Shown here piece after piece: positions 1-7,407 of a stretch of 12,538 nt of DNA. The stretch is from Anaerolineaceae bacterium (GTDB taxonomy: Bacteria; Chloroflexota; Anaerolineae; Anaerolineales; Anaerolineaceae), in NCBI GenBank assembly GCA_011620445.1, contig WOZB01000043.1, forward strand, positions 1 through 12,538. The letters run 5' to 3'. The notes under the pieces are model-generated. The model was not told the DNA's origin, did not search any database, and saw only the letters and a list, made by a program, of their open reading frames with translations. Both the position numbers and the translations under genes were made by a program. The stretch's first letter is position 1. The number at the start of each line of letters is the position of its first letter.

Positions 1-2
1 GT

Positions 3-761
3 CATATTGATGGCATGGCTTATTATTGGGTCTCGGATGGCGCCCAATTCATACCGTCCGCCCCAGTTAGCGCAGACCTGGTTTTGAAATGTTCAGAAGC
101 CACTTTACGCCGGGTGCTTGAAGGCAAGCTTCCGTTTTTCATCGGCATTTGGGGCAGCGGGGAGATTGCTTTTGAGGGCAAGTACGCCGATGCCTACCGG
201 TTGGGTTATGTTTTCCTGAGCGACAAACGCGCCCGCAGAGTCATTTTTGTCAGCCACTGCTGGTTGAACATCAACACAAGATTCCCTGAAGGCAGCGCCT
301 TTGAAGGCGCTAATGTGCCGCTGGTCAAAACCCTGCTGGATAGCGGCCTGGGCATCATCCAGATGCCTTGCCCGGAATATGAATGCCTCGGCCTGGAAAA
401 ATGGCAGTATGGTGAGCTCAATGGCGATGATCTGCGGGCTTGCTTCCGCAAGCATGCCCAGGTGGTTGTGAATCAGATCAAGGATTACCGCGCGCTGGGC
501 TTTGAGATTGTGGGTGTGCTCGGCATGGACCCCAGCCCTTCTTGCGGAGTTGGAACTGCCAAAGGCAAAGGCACCATGCTTGGGACCAGCCGCGACACCT
601 CCGAAAAACCAGAATCGGGCATATTCATTGAGGAAATGCTGCAATTGCTTGCATCTGAAGGCATCCAGGATATCAACTTTTTCGCCATCCGGCGCACACT
701 GGAGGGAGAAACTGACCTGGATTCAAAAATTGAGACAGTTAAATCATATATTCATGTTTAA
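3..761 (+). CDS. SCP2-like domain fused to TudS/DUF523-like desulfidase (5' partial)
   Basis: The reading frame is open to the left edge (first full codon at base 3), so the Met at 15 is probably internal. Numbered from that Met, residues ~1-75 resemble the C-terminal two thirds of an SCP2 sterol-carrier domain: a pattern like SADLVLKCSEATLRRVLEGKL, then a short glycine-rich strand (GSGEIAFEGKYADA). A full SCP2 domain is about 100 residues, so ~30-40 residues probably lie upstream. Residues ~76-248 match the TudS/DUF523 family, closest to the CD3072-type branch. Three cysteine motifs are present: VSHCWLN (C82), MPCPEYECLG (C119, with C124) and DPSPSCGVG (C177). In 2-thiouracil desulfidase three such cysteines hold a [4Fe-4S] cluster that removes sulfur from a thio-heterocycle. 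That family role is known; the activity of this protein and the reason for an SCP2 fusion are not. It lies 28 bases before the cyclase gene on the same strand. Confidence 0.75.
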   Translation, partial: HIDGMAYYWVSDGAQFIPSAPVSADLVLKCSEATLRRVLEGKLPFFIGIWGSGEIAFEGKYADAYRLGYVFLSDKRARRVIFVSHCWLNINTRFPEGSAFEGANVPLVKTLLDSGLGIIQMPCPEYECLGLEKWQYGELNGDDLRACFRKHAQVVVNQIKDYRALGFEIVGVLGMDPSPSCGVGTAKGKGTMLGTSRDTSEKPESGIFIEEMLQLLASEGIQDINFFAIRRTLEGETDLDSKIETVKSYIHV

Positions 762-789
762 GTAAAAAATCGAATTAAGGAGAAGCATT

Positions 790-1548
790 GTGACCAAAAT
801 TATCGACCTGAGTTTACCGCATCAAAATTTTGCCAGTGAATCGTACCCACCATCCATCACCCATACCACCCATGAAGAAGGTGCCCGTCGGTTGGCTGCT
901 CTTGCCAAAATCGACCCTTCTGATTTTGAAAATGGCATGGCCTTAGCCTCTGATCAGGTTAATGCCAGTACACATTCTGGCACCCATGTAGATGCCCCCT
1001 ATCACTACGGCCCCACGGTGGATGGCAAACCCGCCAAAACCATCGACCAGGTTCCCCTGGAGTGGTGTTATGGCAACGGTGTCGTCCTCGACTTCCGCCA
1101 CCTTGAACAAGGCTCTGAGATTTCAGTTGAGGACGTGACCACTGCCCTGCAGAAAATCAATCACACTCTCAAAGAAGGCGATATCGTGCTGGTGCAAACT
1201 GGCGCAGATAAATTCTGGGGAACTAATGCCTACCTGCCTGCTCAAAGCGGTTTGGGCATGGATGCCACCGAGTACATCCTCAAGCAAGGCGTCAAATGCA
1301 TCGGCATTGACGGTTGGGGCCTCGACCGACCGGTCGCTAAAATGGTTGAGTCTTATCATAAGACCGGCAACCAAAAAGATTTGTGGCCCTCTCACTTCTA
1401 CGGCCGCAGGGTTGAATACCTGCAGGTAGAAAAAATGGCCAATTTGGACAAACTGCCCCCCACAGGCTTCAAGGTTGCTGTCTTCCCCGTTAAAATCGAA
1501 CGCGGTTCTGCTGGTTGGACCCGTGCCGTCGCCATTTTTGAAGATTAA
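790..1548 (+). CDS. Cyclase-family metal-dependent hydrolase (kynurenine formamidase/isatin hydrolase-like)
   Basis: 252 residues, the usual length for the Cyclase family (PF04199). The metal-binding motif HxGTHxDAPxH is intact as HSGTHVDAPYHY (H62, H66, D68, H72). The back half has the family's GIDGWGLD strand and the C-terminal pattern VEKMANLDKLPPTGF...SAGWTRAVAI; E214 sits where the family's catalytic glutamate is expected. Family members hydrolyse amide or lactam bonds next to aromatic rings (N-formylkynurenine, isatin) or cyclic esters, using zinc or manganese. No signal peptide is seen, so it should be cytoplasmic. The GTG start at 790 is supported by AAGGAGAAG at 777-785. It sits between the desulfidase-like gene and the HMGL-family gene and probably provides a ring-opening or amide-hydrolysing step. 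The exact substrate cannot be assigned; kynurenine formamidase specifically is unlikely because no other kynurenine-pathway genes are present. Confidence 0.9.
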   Translation: MTKIIDLSLPHQNFASESYPPSITHTTHEEGARRLAALAKIDPSDFENGMALASDQVNASTHSGTHVDAPYHYGPTVDGKPAKTIDQVPLEWCYGNGVVLDFRHLEQGSEISVEDVTTALQKINHTLKEGDIVLVQTGADKFWGTNAYLPAQSGLGMDATEYILKQGVKCIGIDGWGLDRPVAKMVESYHKTGNQKDLWPSHFYGRRVEYLQVEKMANLDKLPPTGFKVAVFPVKIERGSAGWTRAVAIFED

Positions 1549-1563
1549 AGGAAAAGGAAAATC

Positions 1564-2772
1564 GTGGAAGAAAAATTGTTTCATAACGAAAATTATTGGG
1601 TAAGTCCTTATAACTACATGGACGAGGTGCGCTCGCAGTTCAACCTGCCAAAGAGAGTGCTTTTTCATGACGTGACCCTGCGCGATGGCGAGCAGAGCCC
1701 TGGTGTGGCCTTCCGCGCCGAAGACAAGGTACGCATTGCCAAGCTGCTGGACGAATTGGGTGTTGATCGCATCGAAATTTCACTGCCCGCGGTCTCCGAT
1801 GAGGATAAACGCGCCACCAAGGAAGTGGTTGCCCTCGGCCTGAAGGCCAAAACCTTCGTGCTCTGCCGCGGTATGGCCAGTGACGTTGAAAACGCCCTCG
1901 AATGCGGCGTTGACGGCATCATTTTGGAACTACCTGTCGGTATTCCCCGCCTGAAATACCAATTCCCCACCTGGACCGAAGATGATGTGGTTGAAAAAGC
2001 TTCTTACTGGGCCACGTTTGCTAAAAGCAAAGGCCTTGAAGTTGTGCTCTTCCCGATGGACTGCACCCGCGCCCGGCCTGAATTCTTCACCCGCGTGCTG
2101 ACTGAAGTAGGCGCCCTGCCCGCCATTGACGGCGTTAGCCTGGTTGACACATCAGGTTCTCTGCACCCACAGGCTGCCACCTACCTTGTGAAACAAATGA
2201 AAGAAATCACCAAGAAACGCATCGAAGTGCATACGCATACCGATTTCGGTATGGGTGTGGCAACCTCCATGGCCGCACTCACTGCAGGTGCTGAAGTTGT
2301 GCATGTTTCTGTCGGTGGTCTGGGCGAACGCAGCGGCAATACCCCTCTCGACGAAGCCGCTATCTCAGCCAAAGCTCTCTACGGTCTGGATAGCAACATC
2401 CAGTTCAATAAACTCTACGAACTCTCCAACGAAGTGCTCGGGATCAGCAAATTCCAAATTGCACCTTCCAAACCCGTTATCGGCGAACGCGCTTTCACGC
2501 GCGAATCCGGCATGGGCGTCGATCTTGTCAAAACACAGCCTCTGGCGCTCTTCGGTGTTACGCCTTCTTTTGTCGGGCAGGAACCCAAGTATGTTCTTGG
2601 CAAGAAATCCGGTCTGGCTTCGGTTGTGATGAAGCTTGATGACCTGGGAATGCCCCAGATAGACGACGAAAAGAAAGCTCTCGTTTTGAATAAAATCAAA
2701 ACCCTTTCGCTTGAGAAGCGGGGGCTGGTTTCGGATGAAGAATTCGTTGCCATCGTCAAGGAAGTCAACTAA
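1564..2772 (+). CDS. HMGL-like TIM-barrel enzyme, homocitrate/isopropylmalate synthase family, divergent active site
   Basis: 402 residues with a GTG start at 1564, preceded by AAAGGAAAAGGA 12-15 bases upstream; only 15 bases separate it from the cyclase gene. The barrel begins with HDVTLRDGEQSPG (R40, D41: metal and substrate ligands), has the metal-binding VHTHTDFG strand (H223, H225) and the GLGERSGNTPLDE loop, all hallmarks of the homocitrate synthase, isopropylmalate synthase and citramalate synthase family. The post-barrel linker is also present (KPVIGERAF...VLGKKSG). However, the conserved ESGIHVD motif reads ESGMGVD, so the usual His is G318, and the Tyr expected 11 residues later is L329. 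In homocitrate synthases these two residues act in catalysis. The usual Asn of HxHND is T226. The LeuA regulatory domain is absent. Family membership is secure; ordinary acetyl-CoA condensing activity is doubtful, and a lyase or other aldol-type reaction is possible. Confidence 0.85.
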   Translation: MEEKLFHNENYWVSPYNYMDEVRSQFNLPKRVLFHDVTLRDGEQSPGVAFRAEDKVRIAKLLDELGVDRIEISLPAVSDEDKRATKEVVALGLKAKTFVLCRGMASDVENALECGVDGIILELPVGIPRLKYQFPTWTEDDVVEKASYWATFAKSKGLEVVLFPMDCTRARPEFFTRVLTEVGALPAIDGVSLVDTSGSLHPQAATYLVKQMKEITKKRIEVHTHTDFGMGVATSMAALTAGAEVVHVSVGGLGERSGNTPLDEAAISAKALYGLDSNIQFNKLYELSNEVLGISKFQIAPSKPVIGERAFTRESGMGVDLVKTQPLALFGVTPSFVGQEPKYVLGKKSGLASVVMKLDDLGMPQIDDEKKALVLNKIKTLSLEKRGLVSDEEFVAIVKEVN

Positions 2773-2787
2773 CAATGTAAACGAAAT

Positions 2788-2818
2788 CTGCAGCATAGCC
2801 CAAACAGCTGTGCTGCAG
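2788..2818 (+). promoter_or_regulatory. Intergenic stem-loop ahead of the molybdenum hydroxylase gene
   Basis: Two 12-base arms, CTGCAGCATAGC (2788-2799) and GCTGTGCTGCAG (2807-2818), pair fully with one G-U wobble around a 7-base loop. No T-tract follows, so it does not look like a simple intrinsic terminator. The end of the right arm overlaps the only Shine-Dalgarno-like sequence before the next gene (GCAGGA, 2815-2820). The folded RNA could therefore limit translation initiation or stabilise the mRNA. The pairing is seen directly; the function is inferred. Confidence 0.55.
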
Positions 2819-2833
2819 GAACATCAAGTATAA

Positions 2834-5119
2834 GTGACCAGAAAAACAATGGCAGAAATCGGAAAATCGGTAAAACGGGTAGGTATCGAAGAACGTGTCA
2901 GCGGCAAGCTTAAGTTTGCTGCCGACATGAAATTCGGCAGCACATTGCACGTGAAGCTGGTACGCCTGGATGTGGGCCATGCCCGCATACTTTCCGTTAA
3001 CACCGAGCAAGCCTCTCAGTTGGAAGGCGTGCACTACATTCTGACCGACAAGGATTTTCCGATTCCCATGCCGCGCTATGGCCCGTTCCTGAACGATCAG
3101 CCTATCATCGCCACCGGTGAAACCAAATTCTTTGGCGACCCGGTTGCCGCGGTCGTAGCCGAAACTGAAGACCTGGCCGCAAAAGCTGCCAGCCTGGTGA
3201 AAGTGGCTTATGAGGAGCTTCCTGGCGTCTACACCCTGCAGCAAGCCCTTGCCCCCGACGCGCCCTTGGTGCAAGACCCTTCCATCCGCACCCACCCGAC
3301 CCTTTCTAAAACCAACATTTTGGATGAGTGGATTTTTGGCTGGGGCGACCCTGACAAGGCGACTGCTGATCTTGAAGTGGAAGATCGTTTCACATTCCCG
3401 ATGACCACGCACTTCGCGATTGAACCGCACGTTTTCATCGCCGAACCCGATCACGACGGTGTGACCATCACCAGCACGGTTCAGCATCCCTTCTTGTTGC
3501 GGCGTGTGGTGGCACACGCATTGAGCATGCCGGTTTCCCAGGTGCGGGTGATCGTTCCGGAACTCGGCGGCGGCTTTGGGGGTAAAGGCTACCCCAAGTT
3601 TGAACCTCTGATGGCTTTCCTCGCTATGAAATTGCAGCGCACTGTAAGGCTGCGCTTATCACTTGAAGAGACCTTCCTGCTCGGCCGTAGAAATTCAAGC
3701 TCGGTTCGGGTTAAAGCTGGCTTCCAGCGCGATGGAAAGCTGACCTATATGAAGGTTTATGCTGATTATTTAATCGGCGCCTATGCAAATGCCTCTCCGC
3801 GCGTGGCAGCCAAGGCAGCAGTTGCTGGCTGTGGCATCTTCAACCCGCCAAACGTCCATATTCATGCCCGCGCTATCCTTTCACACACGGTTCCCGGAAC
3901 TGCCTTCCGCGGTTTTGGCTCCCCACAGATCATGTGGGCGCTGGATTCAATAATGGACATGGCTGCCAGAAAGTTGGATATCGACCGCCTGGAAATTCGT
4001 TTGAAGAACACACCCAAAAAAGGTGAGGTCTTTATTTATGGCGAAAAACCGTGCGACGGTGAATGGGAGGAGGGCTTAACTAAAGCCGCCAAAGCCATTC
4101 ACTGGGGCGAACCTCTCAAACCAAACCACGGCCGCGGTTTGGGCATCGGCATCAAAACCCCTGCCCCCGCAACCGTATCTCAATCAATCATCCGCATGCA
4201 CCACGACGGCAGCATTACTCTGCTCGTCGGGACCACTGAAATGGGTCAGGGTGCAAGAACGGTGATGGCCCAGCTGGCCTCTGATGGTCTGCAAATCCCA
4301 ATGTCACGGATCAAGGTTATCAATGGAGATACCGGCATAGTACCCTTCGACTCGGTAACCGCCTCCAGCCGCTCTACCGTCTTCATGGGAAATGCTATCC
4401 AGCTTGCCTGCAAGGACCTGAAAGAAAAACTGCGTGAGATTACCGTGGAATGCTTCGGGGTCCGGCCGGAAGATATTCGTTTTGAAAACGGCAAAGTCTG
4501 CATTCCTGGCCGGGAACTGGAATATACCGACCTGCTCAAAGCCAATTTTGGCTTTGTTTCAGGTGAGGTAATTGGCATCGGCACATACAAAGAAGCCCTC
4601 GACCCCAAACATCCCCTGGGCGGTGGTGTCTCGTTCTACGAAGTGATCTTTGCCGGCGCGGAAGTTGAGGTTGACAAAGAAACTGGCAGTGTACATGTGC
4701 ACAAGCTGGTCACCGTGGGGGATATTGGCAAGGCCATTAACCCCACCCTGGTGGAAAGCCAGGATGAAGGCGGTGCCATACAGGGTTTGGGCCATTCGCT
4801 CATGGAGCACCTGATCATGGACGACCGGGGGCGTATCCTCAACCTTGGCGCATTGGACTACCGCATCCCAACTACTCAGGATACACCCGATATTTTGCAA
4901 TCCATGCTAGTTGAAAACATGGATGGTTCGGGACCCTCAGGTGCGAAGGGTACGGGGGAAAGCGGCATCATCCCCATTGGTTCGGCCATCGGCCTGGCAG
5001 TTGCCGAAGCGACCGGGGTTTTCTTTCACGATCTTCCCTTAACCCCTGAACGGGTATGGGAGGGATTGCATAACCAAAAATTAAATGAACCCAAAATACA
5101 GAATAAAGAAGGGAGTTGA
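2834..5119 (+). CDS. Molybdopterin-binding large subunit, xanthine dehydrogenase/CO dehydrogenase family
   Basis: 761 residues, normal for the separate large subunit of bacterial molybdenum hydroxylases. The N-terminal Ald_Xan_dh_C-type domain covers about residues 15-125 (RVSGKLKFAADM, then GDPVAAVVAE). Cofactor-binding domains follow: GGGFGGK at 245-251, TAFRGFG at ~356-362, TEMGQG at 468-473 and GAKGTGESG with the catalytic Glu E709. These enzymes hydroxylate a carbon in a heterocycle or aldehyde using water and a Mo-pterin cytosine dinucleotide-type cofactor. Bovine xanthine oxidase has a purine-binding Glu right after GGGFGGK; here it is Gly252, which argues against xanthine as substrate. 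The [2Fe-2S] and FAD subunits usually encoded beside it are not in this window. The GTG start at 2834 is chosen because GCAGGA lies 13 bases upstream; ATG at 2849 is the alternative, with no clear binding site. The ABC importer follows within 73 bases. Confidence 0.9.
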   Translation: MTRKTMAEIGKSVKRVGIEERVSGKLKFAADMKFGSTLHVKLVRLDVGHARILSVNTEQASQLEGVHYILTDKDFPIPMPRYGPFLNDQPIIATGETKFFGDPVAAVVAETEDLAAKAASLVKVAYEELPGVYTLQQALAPDAPLVQDPSIRTHPTLSKTNILDEWIFGWGDPDKATADLEVEDRFTFPMTTHFAIEPHVFIAEPDHDGVTITSTVQHPFLLRRVVAHALSMPVSQVRVIVPELGGGFGGKGYPKFEPLMAFLAMKLQRTVRLRLSLEETFLLGRRNSSSVRVKAGFQRDGKLTYMKVYADYLIGAYANASPRVAAKAAVAGCGIFNPPNVHIHARAILSHTVPGTAFRGFGSPQIMWALDSIMDMAARKLDIDRLEIRLKNTPKKGEVFIYGEKPCDGEWEEGLTKAAKAIHWGEPLKPNHGRGLGIGIKTPAPATVSQSIIRMHHDGSITLLVGTTEMGQGARTVMAQLASDGLQIPMSRIKVINGDTGIVPFDSVTASSRSTVFMGNAIQLACKDLKEKLREITVECFGVRPEDIRFENGKVCIPGRELEYTDLLKANFGFVSGEVIGIGTYKEALDPKHPLGGGVSFYEVIFAGAEVEVDKETGSVHVHKLVTVGDIGKAINPTLVESQDEGGAIQGLGHSLMEHLIMDDRGRILNLGALDYRIPTTQDTPDILQSMLVENMDGSGPSGAKGTGESGIIPIGSAIGLAVAEATGVFFHDLPLTPERVWEGLHNQKLNEPKIQNKEGS

Positions 5120-5182
5120 TTGACCTATACACAAATCACAAATGACCTGTCCACAGAAAATAGTTAACAACCAAAATTTCTC

Positions 5183-5189
5183 GAGGAGA
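5183..5189 (+). promoter_or_regulatory. Ribosome binding site fixing the lipoprotein start
   Basis: GAGGAGA lies 3 bases before ATG 5193. This start gives a clean lipoprotein signal peptide; the longer in-frame option from 5142 would put 17 polar residues in front of it and has no such site. Confidence 0.75.
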
Positions 5190-5192
5190 AAA

Positions 5193-6431
5193 ATGAAAAA
5201 ATTTAGTTTATTGTTGATTGCTTTGATGGTTTTCACACTCGCGCTTGCTGCTTGTGCCCCCGCAACCCCGGCAACCCAGGCTCCTGCTGCTGTAGAACCC
5301 ACCAAAGCCCCAGAGGTACCTGCCGCTGCTGAACCCAAAGGCGACATCCTGATCGGCAACCTTCAGGACGAGTCTGGCGGTATGAAAGCCCTCAGTAGCG
5401 CCGTCACCTATGCTGCCACACTAAAAATTGAAGAAATCAATGCAGCGGGCGGGATCAATGGCCGTATGCTCAAGCTGATCACCTACGATACCCGCAGTGA
5501 TGTCAACGAAGCCATCAATGCCTACACCCGTATGGTTCAGCAGGATAAAGTCTCCATCGTTCTTGGGCCACCCATTGCCAATATCGGTATTGCCATTGCC
5601 CCTGTCTCTCAAGAACTGAAGGTTCCAGTTGTCGGTTTGTTCATGGATGACAAGTGCACCATACAGGAAAGTGGCGCTCCCTGGGATTATATGTTCCTGG
5701 CCCAGAACGCTGCAACCGCCCAGGGTACCATCATAGCTACCTATGCTGTTAAAGAGTTAGGCGTCAAGAAAGTGGCCGTTTTGTACAACTCACAAAACTC
5801 CTATTCTGTTGGCCTGGCGAACCCCTTCATTAAGGTTATTGAGGAGAACGGCGGCGAAATTATTGCCAAAGAAACCTACACCTCCACAGACAAGGACTTC
5901 CGCGCCCAGTTGACCAAGATCAAAGCTGCTCAACCAGATGCTTTGTACTTCCCCTCCTACCCCGTTGAGATCCCCTTGATCTACACCCAGGCTTACGAAC
6001 TTGGGCTCAATATTCCCTTGTTAGGCAGCAACTCTGTTCCCCCCACCGGATTGGCCCCTTCGACCGATCCTGCCGCCACCACCAACACCTTCTACCCATA
6101 CGGCATCAACCCTTCAGAGCCAGCTCTGGTGGATTGGGCTGCTACTTACAAGGCTAAGTTTAACACCGATGCCATTGCCCAGTCCTTCTCTGGTGCTGAT
6201 GCATTCGGTATCATCGTTAAGGCTATCGAAGCCTGCGGCGATGATGTCTCTTCCGAATGCCTGACGGCTGAATTGAATAAGGGCACCGAGTATGAGGGTT
6301 TCCAGGGTACAGTGAAGCTCTCTGCAACGACTCATCAACCGGAAGCCTTGCCTATGGCCATCATGACCATTAAAGATGGCAAAGCCGAATTTGTGACTTA
6401 CTATTCACCTGCAGGTCCAGTTGTAAAGTAA
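5193..6431 (+). CDS. ABC transporter substrate-binding lipoprotein, LivK-like (HAAT family)
   Basis: 412 residues from ATG 5193. A lysine-rich start (MKK) and a hydrophobic core end in the lipobox LAAC with Cys21 as the lipidation site. A linker rich in Ala, Pro and Thr (about residues 22-48) follows. The type I periplasmic-binding fold (Peripla_BP_6) begins at DILIGNLQDESGG and includes INAAGGINGR, DTRSD, VLGPP, VAVLYNSQNSYSVG, TDKDFRAQLTKI and SGADAFG. It captures a small molecule outside the membrane and passes it to the LivHMGF proteins encoded just downstream. The family binds branched-chain and other amino acids, amides, urea and aromatic acids, so the ligand is not determined by sequence. 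The two cysteines in EACGDDVSSEC may form a disulfide. The linker style suggests Chloroflexota. A stem-loop after the stop may raise its mRNA level over the permease genes. Confidence 0.93.
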   Translation: MKKFSLLLIALMVFTLALAACAPATPATQAPAAVEPTKAPEVPAAAEPKGDILIGNLQDESGGMKALSSAVTYAATLKIEEINAAGGINGRMLKLITYDTRSDVNEAINAYTRMVQQDKVSIVLGPPIANIGIAIAPVSQELKVPVVGLFMDDKCTIQESGAPWDYMFLAQNAATAQGTIIATYAVKELGVKKVAVLYNSQNSYSVGLANPFIKVIEENGGEIIAKETYTSTDKDFRAQLTKIKAAQPDALYFPSYPVEIPLIYTQAYELGLNIPLLGSNSVPPTGLAPSTDPAATTNTFYPYGINPSEPALVDWAATYKAKFNTDAIAQSFSGADAFGIIVKAIEACGDDVSSECLTAELNKGTEYEGFQGTVKLSATTHQPEALPMAIMTIKDGKAEFVTYYSPAGPVVK

Positions 6432-6453
6432 TTCTGTACCAGGTTGAAAACTA

Positions 6454-6484
6454 GTTGGGGCTCATCTTTGTAGTGAGCCCCAAC
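6454..6484 (+). promoter_or_regulatory. Perfect 11-bp stem-loop between binding-protein and permease genes
   Basis: GTTGGGGCTCA (6454-6464) and TGAGCCCCAAC (6474-6484) are exact reverse complements around a 9-base loop, GC-rich and strong. There is no T-tract after the stem (AATAATGAGG follows), so a classical rho-independent terminator is unlikely. Such hairpins after the binding-protein gene of import operons often protect the upstream mRNA from 3' decay or cause partial termination, giving more binding protein than permease. The structure is seen; that role is inferred. Confidence 0.7.
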
Positions 6485-6490
6485 AATAAT

Positions 6491-6497
6491 GAGGTGG
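6491..6497 (+). promoter_or_regulatory. Ribosome binding site for livH
   Basis: GAGGTGG sits just before ATG 6501. The first in-frame ATG (6489) lies upstream of this site and has nothing like a binding site before it, so 6501 is preferred; ATG 6510 is also possible. Confidence 0.6.
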
Positions 6498-6500
6498 CTA

Positions 6501-7388
6501 ATGCAAGTTATGGTTCTCTTACAACAAGTCATTAACGGCTTATCCCTGGGGGCGGTCTACGCCTTGATTGCTGTTGGATACGCCCTGGTTTTCAATGTGC
6601 TCAAGTTTTCCAACTTCGCGCATGGCGGCGTGCTTGGCATCAGTGCTTATGCCGGGTACATTGTTGCCAATCAATTGCATTGGCCGCTTATCCCGGTTAT
6701 TTTAGTGGGTATTCTGACGGGCGCGGTTGTAGCAGTCCTTGTTGAACTCATCGCCTTCCGTTGGATCCGCCTTCAAAAAGGTCAGCTGGTGTATTTCTTT
6801 GTCACCTCAGTTACCATGCTGATGGCTTTGGAACAAGTCTTGATTATTCGTTTCGGTGCCTCTTTTGAGTCTTTCCCTTACACCCTGCTGAAGGTAAAAG
6901 TTATTCACCTGGGTGAACTTACGGTCTCGATTACCTATTTGCTATCATTAGTTCTGACTATTATTGCATTCAGTGTCTTGCTCTATATTTTGAAAAAGAC
7001 CAAAATAGGGATTGCCATACGGGCTGCCTCCAATGATCTGGTGGCCACAAGTTTGATGGGCATTAATGTGGACCAGATAATCGTTGCCACATTCATTGTT
7101 TCCGGCCTTTTAGGTGGTTTGTCAGGTGTCTTATACGGCATTTCTGCTTCCCTTTCTCCCCAGATCGGGCAAATTGTCATCAAAGGCTTTATTGCTTCCG
7201 TGTTGGGCGGTTTGGGCAGTCTCAAGGGTGTGGCCATAGCAGCGGTTGCTCTGGGAGTCTTTGAAGTCTTCCTGGTAGCCACGATTGGTTCAGGCTTAAC
7301 CCCTGTTGTCATCTTTTTGTTGATGGTGATTTTCCTGCTGGTAAGGCCCCAGGGCTTTGCCGGGGTCAGCTTCACGGATAAAGCTTGA
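6501..7388 (+). CDS. livH: Branched-chain-amino-acid-type ABC permease LivH
   Basis: 295 residues from ATG 6501 (299 from ATG 6489). Highly hydrophobic, with about eight membrane segments. It begins with the family's QQVINGLSLGAVYALIAVGYALVF and the NFAHGG motif. The cytoplasmic coupling loop is KTKIGIAIRAASNDLVATSLMGINVDQ, followed by GLLGGLSGVLYG; this is the EAA-like region that contacts the ATPases. The end carries LGGLGSLKGV and LVRPQGFAG, typical of LivH. It forms the translocation pore with LivM. It lies between the stem-loop at 6454-6484 and livM (19-base gap). Assignment to the LivH family is clear; the solute is not known. Confidence 0.95.
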   Translation: MQVMVLLQQVINGLSLGAVYALIAVGYALVFNVLKFSNFAHGGVLGISAYAGYIVANQLHWPLIPVILVGILTGAVVAVLVELIAFRWIRLQKGQLVYFFVTSVTMLMALEQVLIIRFGASFESFPYTLLKVKVIHLGELTVSITYLLSLVLTIIAFSVLLYILKKTKIGIAIRAASNDLVATSLMGINVDQIIVATFIVSGLLGGLSGVLYGISASLSPQIGQIVIKGFIASVLGGLGSLKGVAIAAVALGVFEVFLVATIGSGLTPVVIFLLMVIFLLVRPQGFAGVSFTDKA

Positions 7389-7392
7389 TGCT

Positions 7393-7400
7393 GAGGAGGA
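7393..7400 (+). promoter_or_regulatory. Ribosome binding site for livM
   Basis: GAGGAGGA ends 7 bases before ATG 7408 and is one of the strongest binding sites in the window. It rules out the longer in-frame TTG start at 7357, which lies inside livH and would add a polar N-terminus. Confidence 0.8.
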
Positions 7401-7407
7401 TGATTTT

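Noticed and set aside
105..644. 179-residue minus-strand frame
   Set aside because: It is antisense to the SCP2/TudS-like gene, whose cysteine motifs are clear; the translation is unlike any family I recognise.
1123..1668. 181-residue minus-strand frame spanning the cyclase/HMGL junction
   Set aside because: It crosses two convincing + strand genes and their ribosome binding site; no motif supports it.
2765..3517. 250-residue open frame on the minus strand
   Set aside because: It lies antisense to the molybdenum hydroxylase gene, has a low-complexity translation with no family motifs, and has no ribosome binding site; it mirrors the codon bias of the + gene.
5120..5166. Possible sigma-70 promoter beginning at TTGACC (5120) before the lipoprotein gene
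   Set aside because: No TATAAT-like hexamer occurs 16-19 bases downstream; the nearest candidate (TAGTTA, 5161) is about 35 bases away.
6454..6500. Rho-independent terminator ending the binding-protein transcript
   Set aside because: The stem is strong but no T-tract follows, and the permease genes continue at once, so I list it only as a stem-loop.
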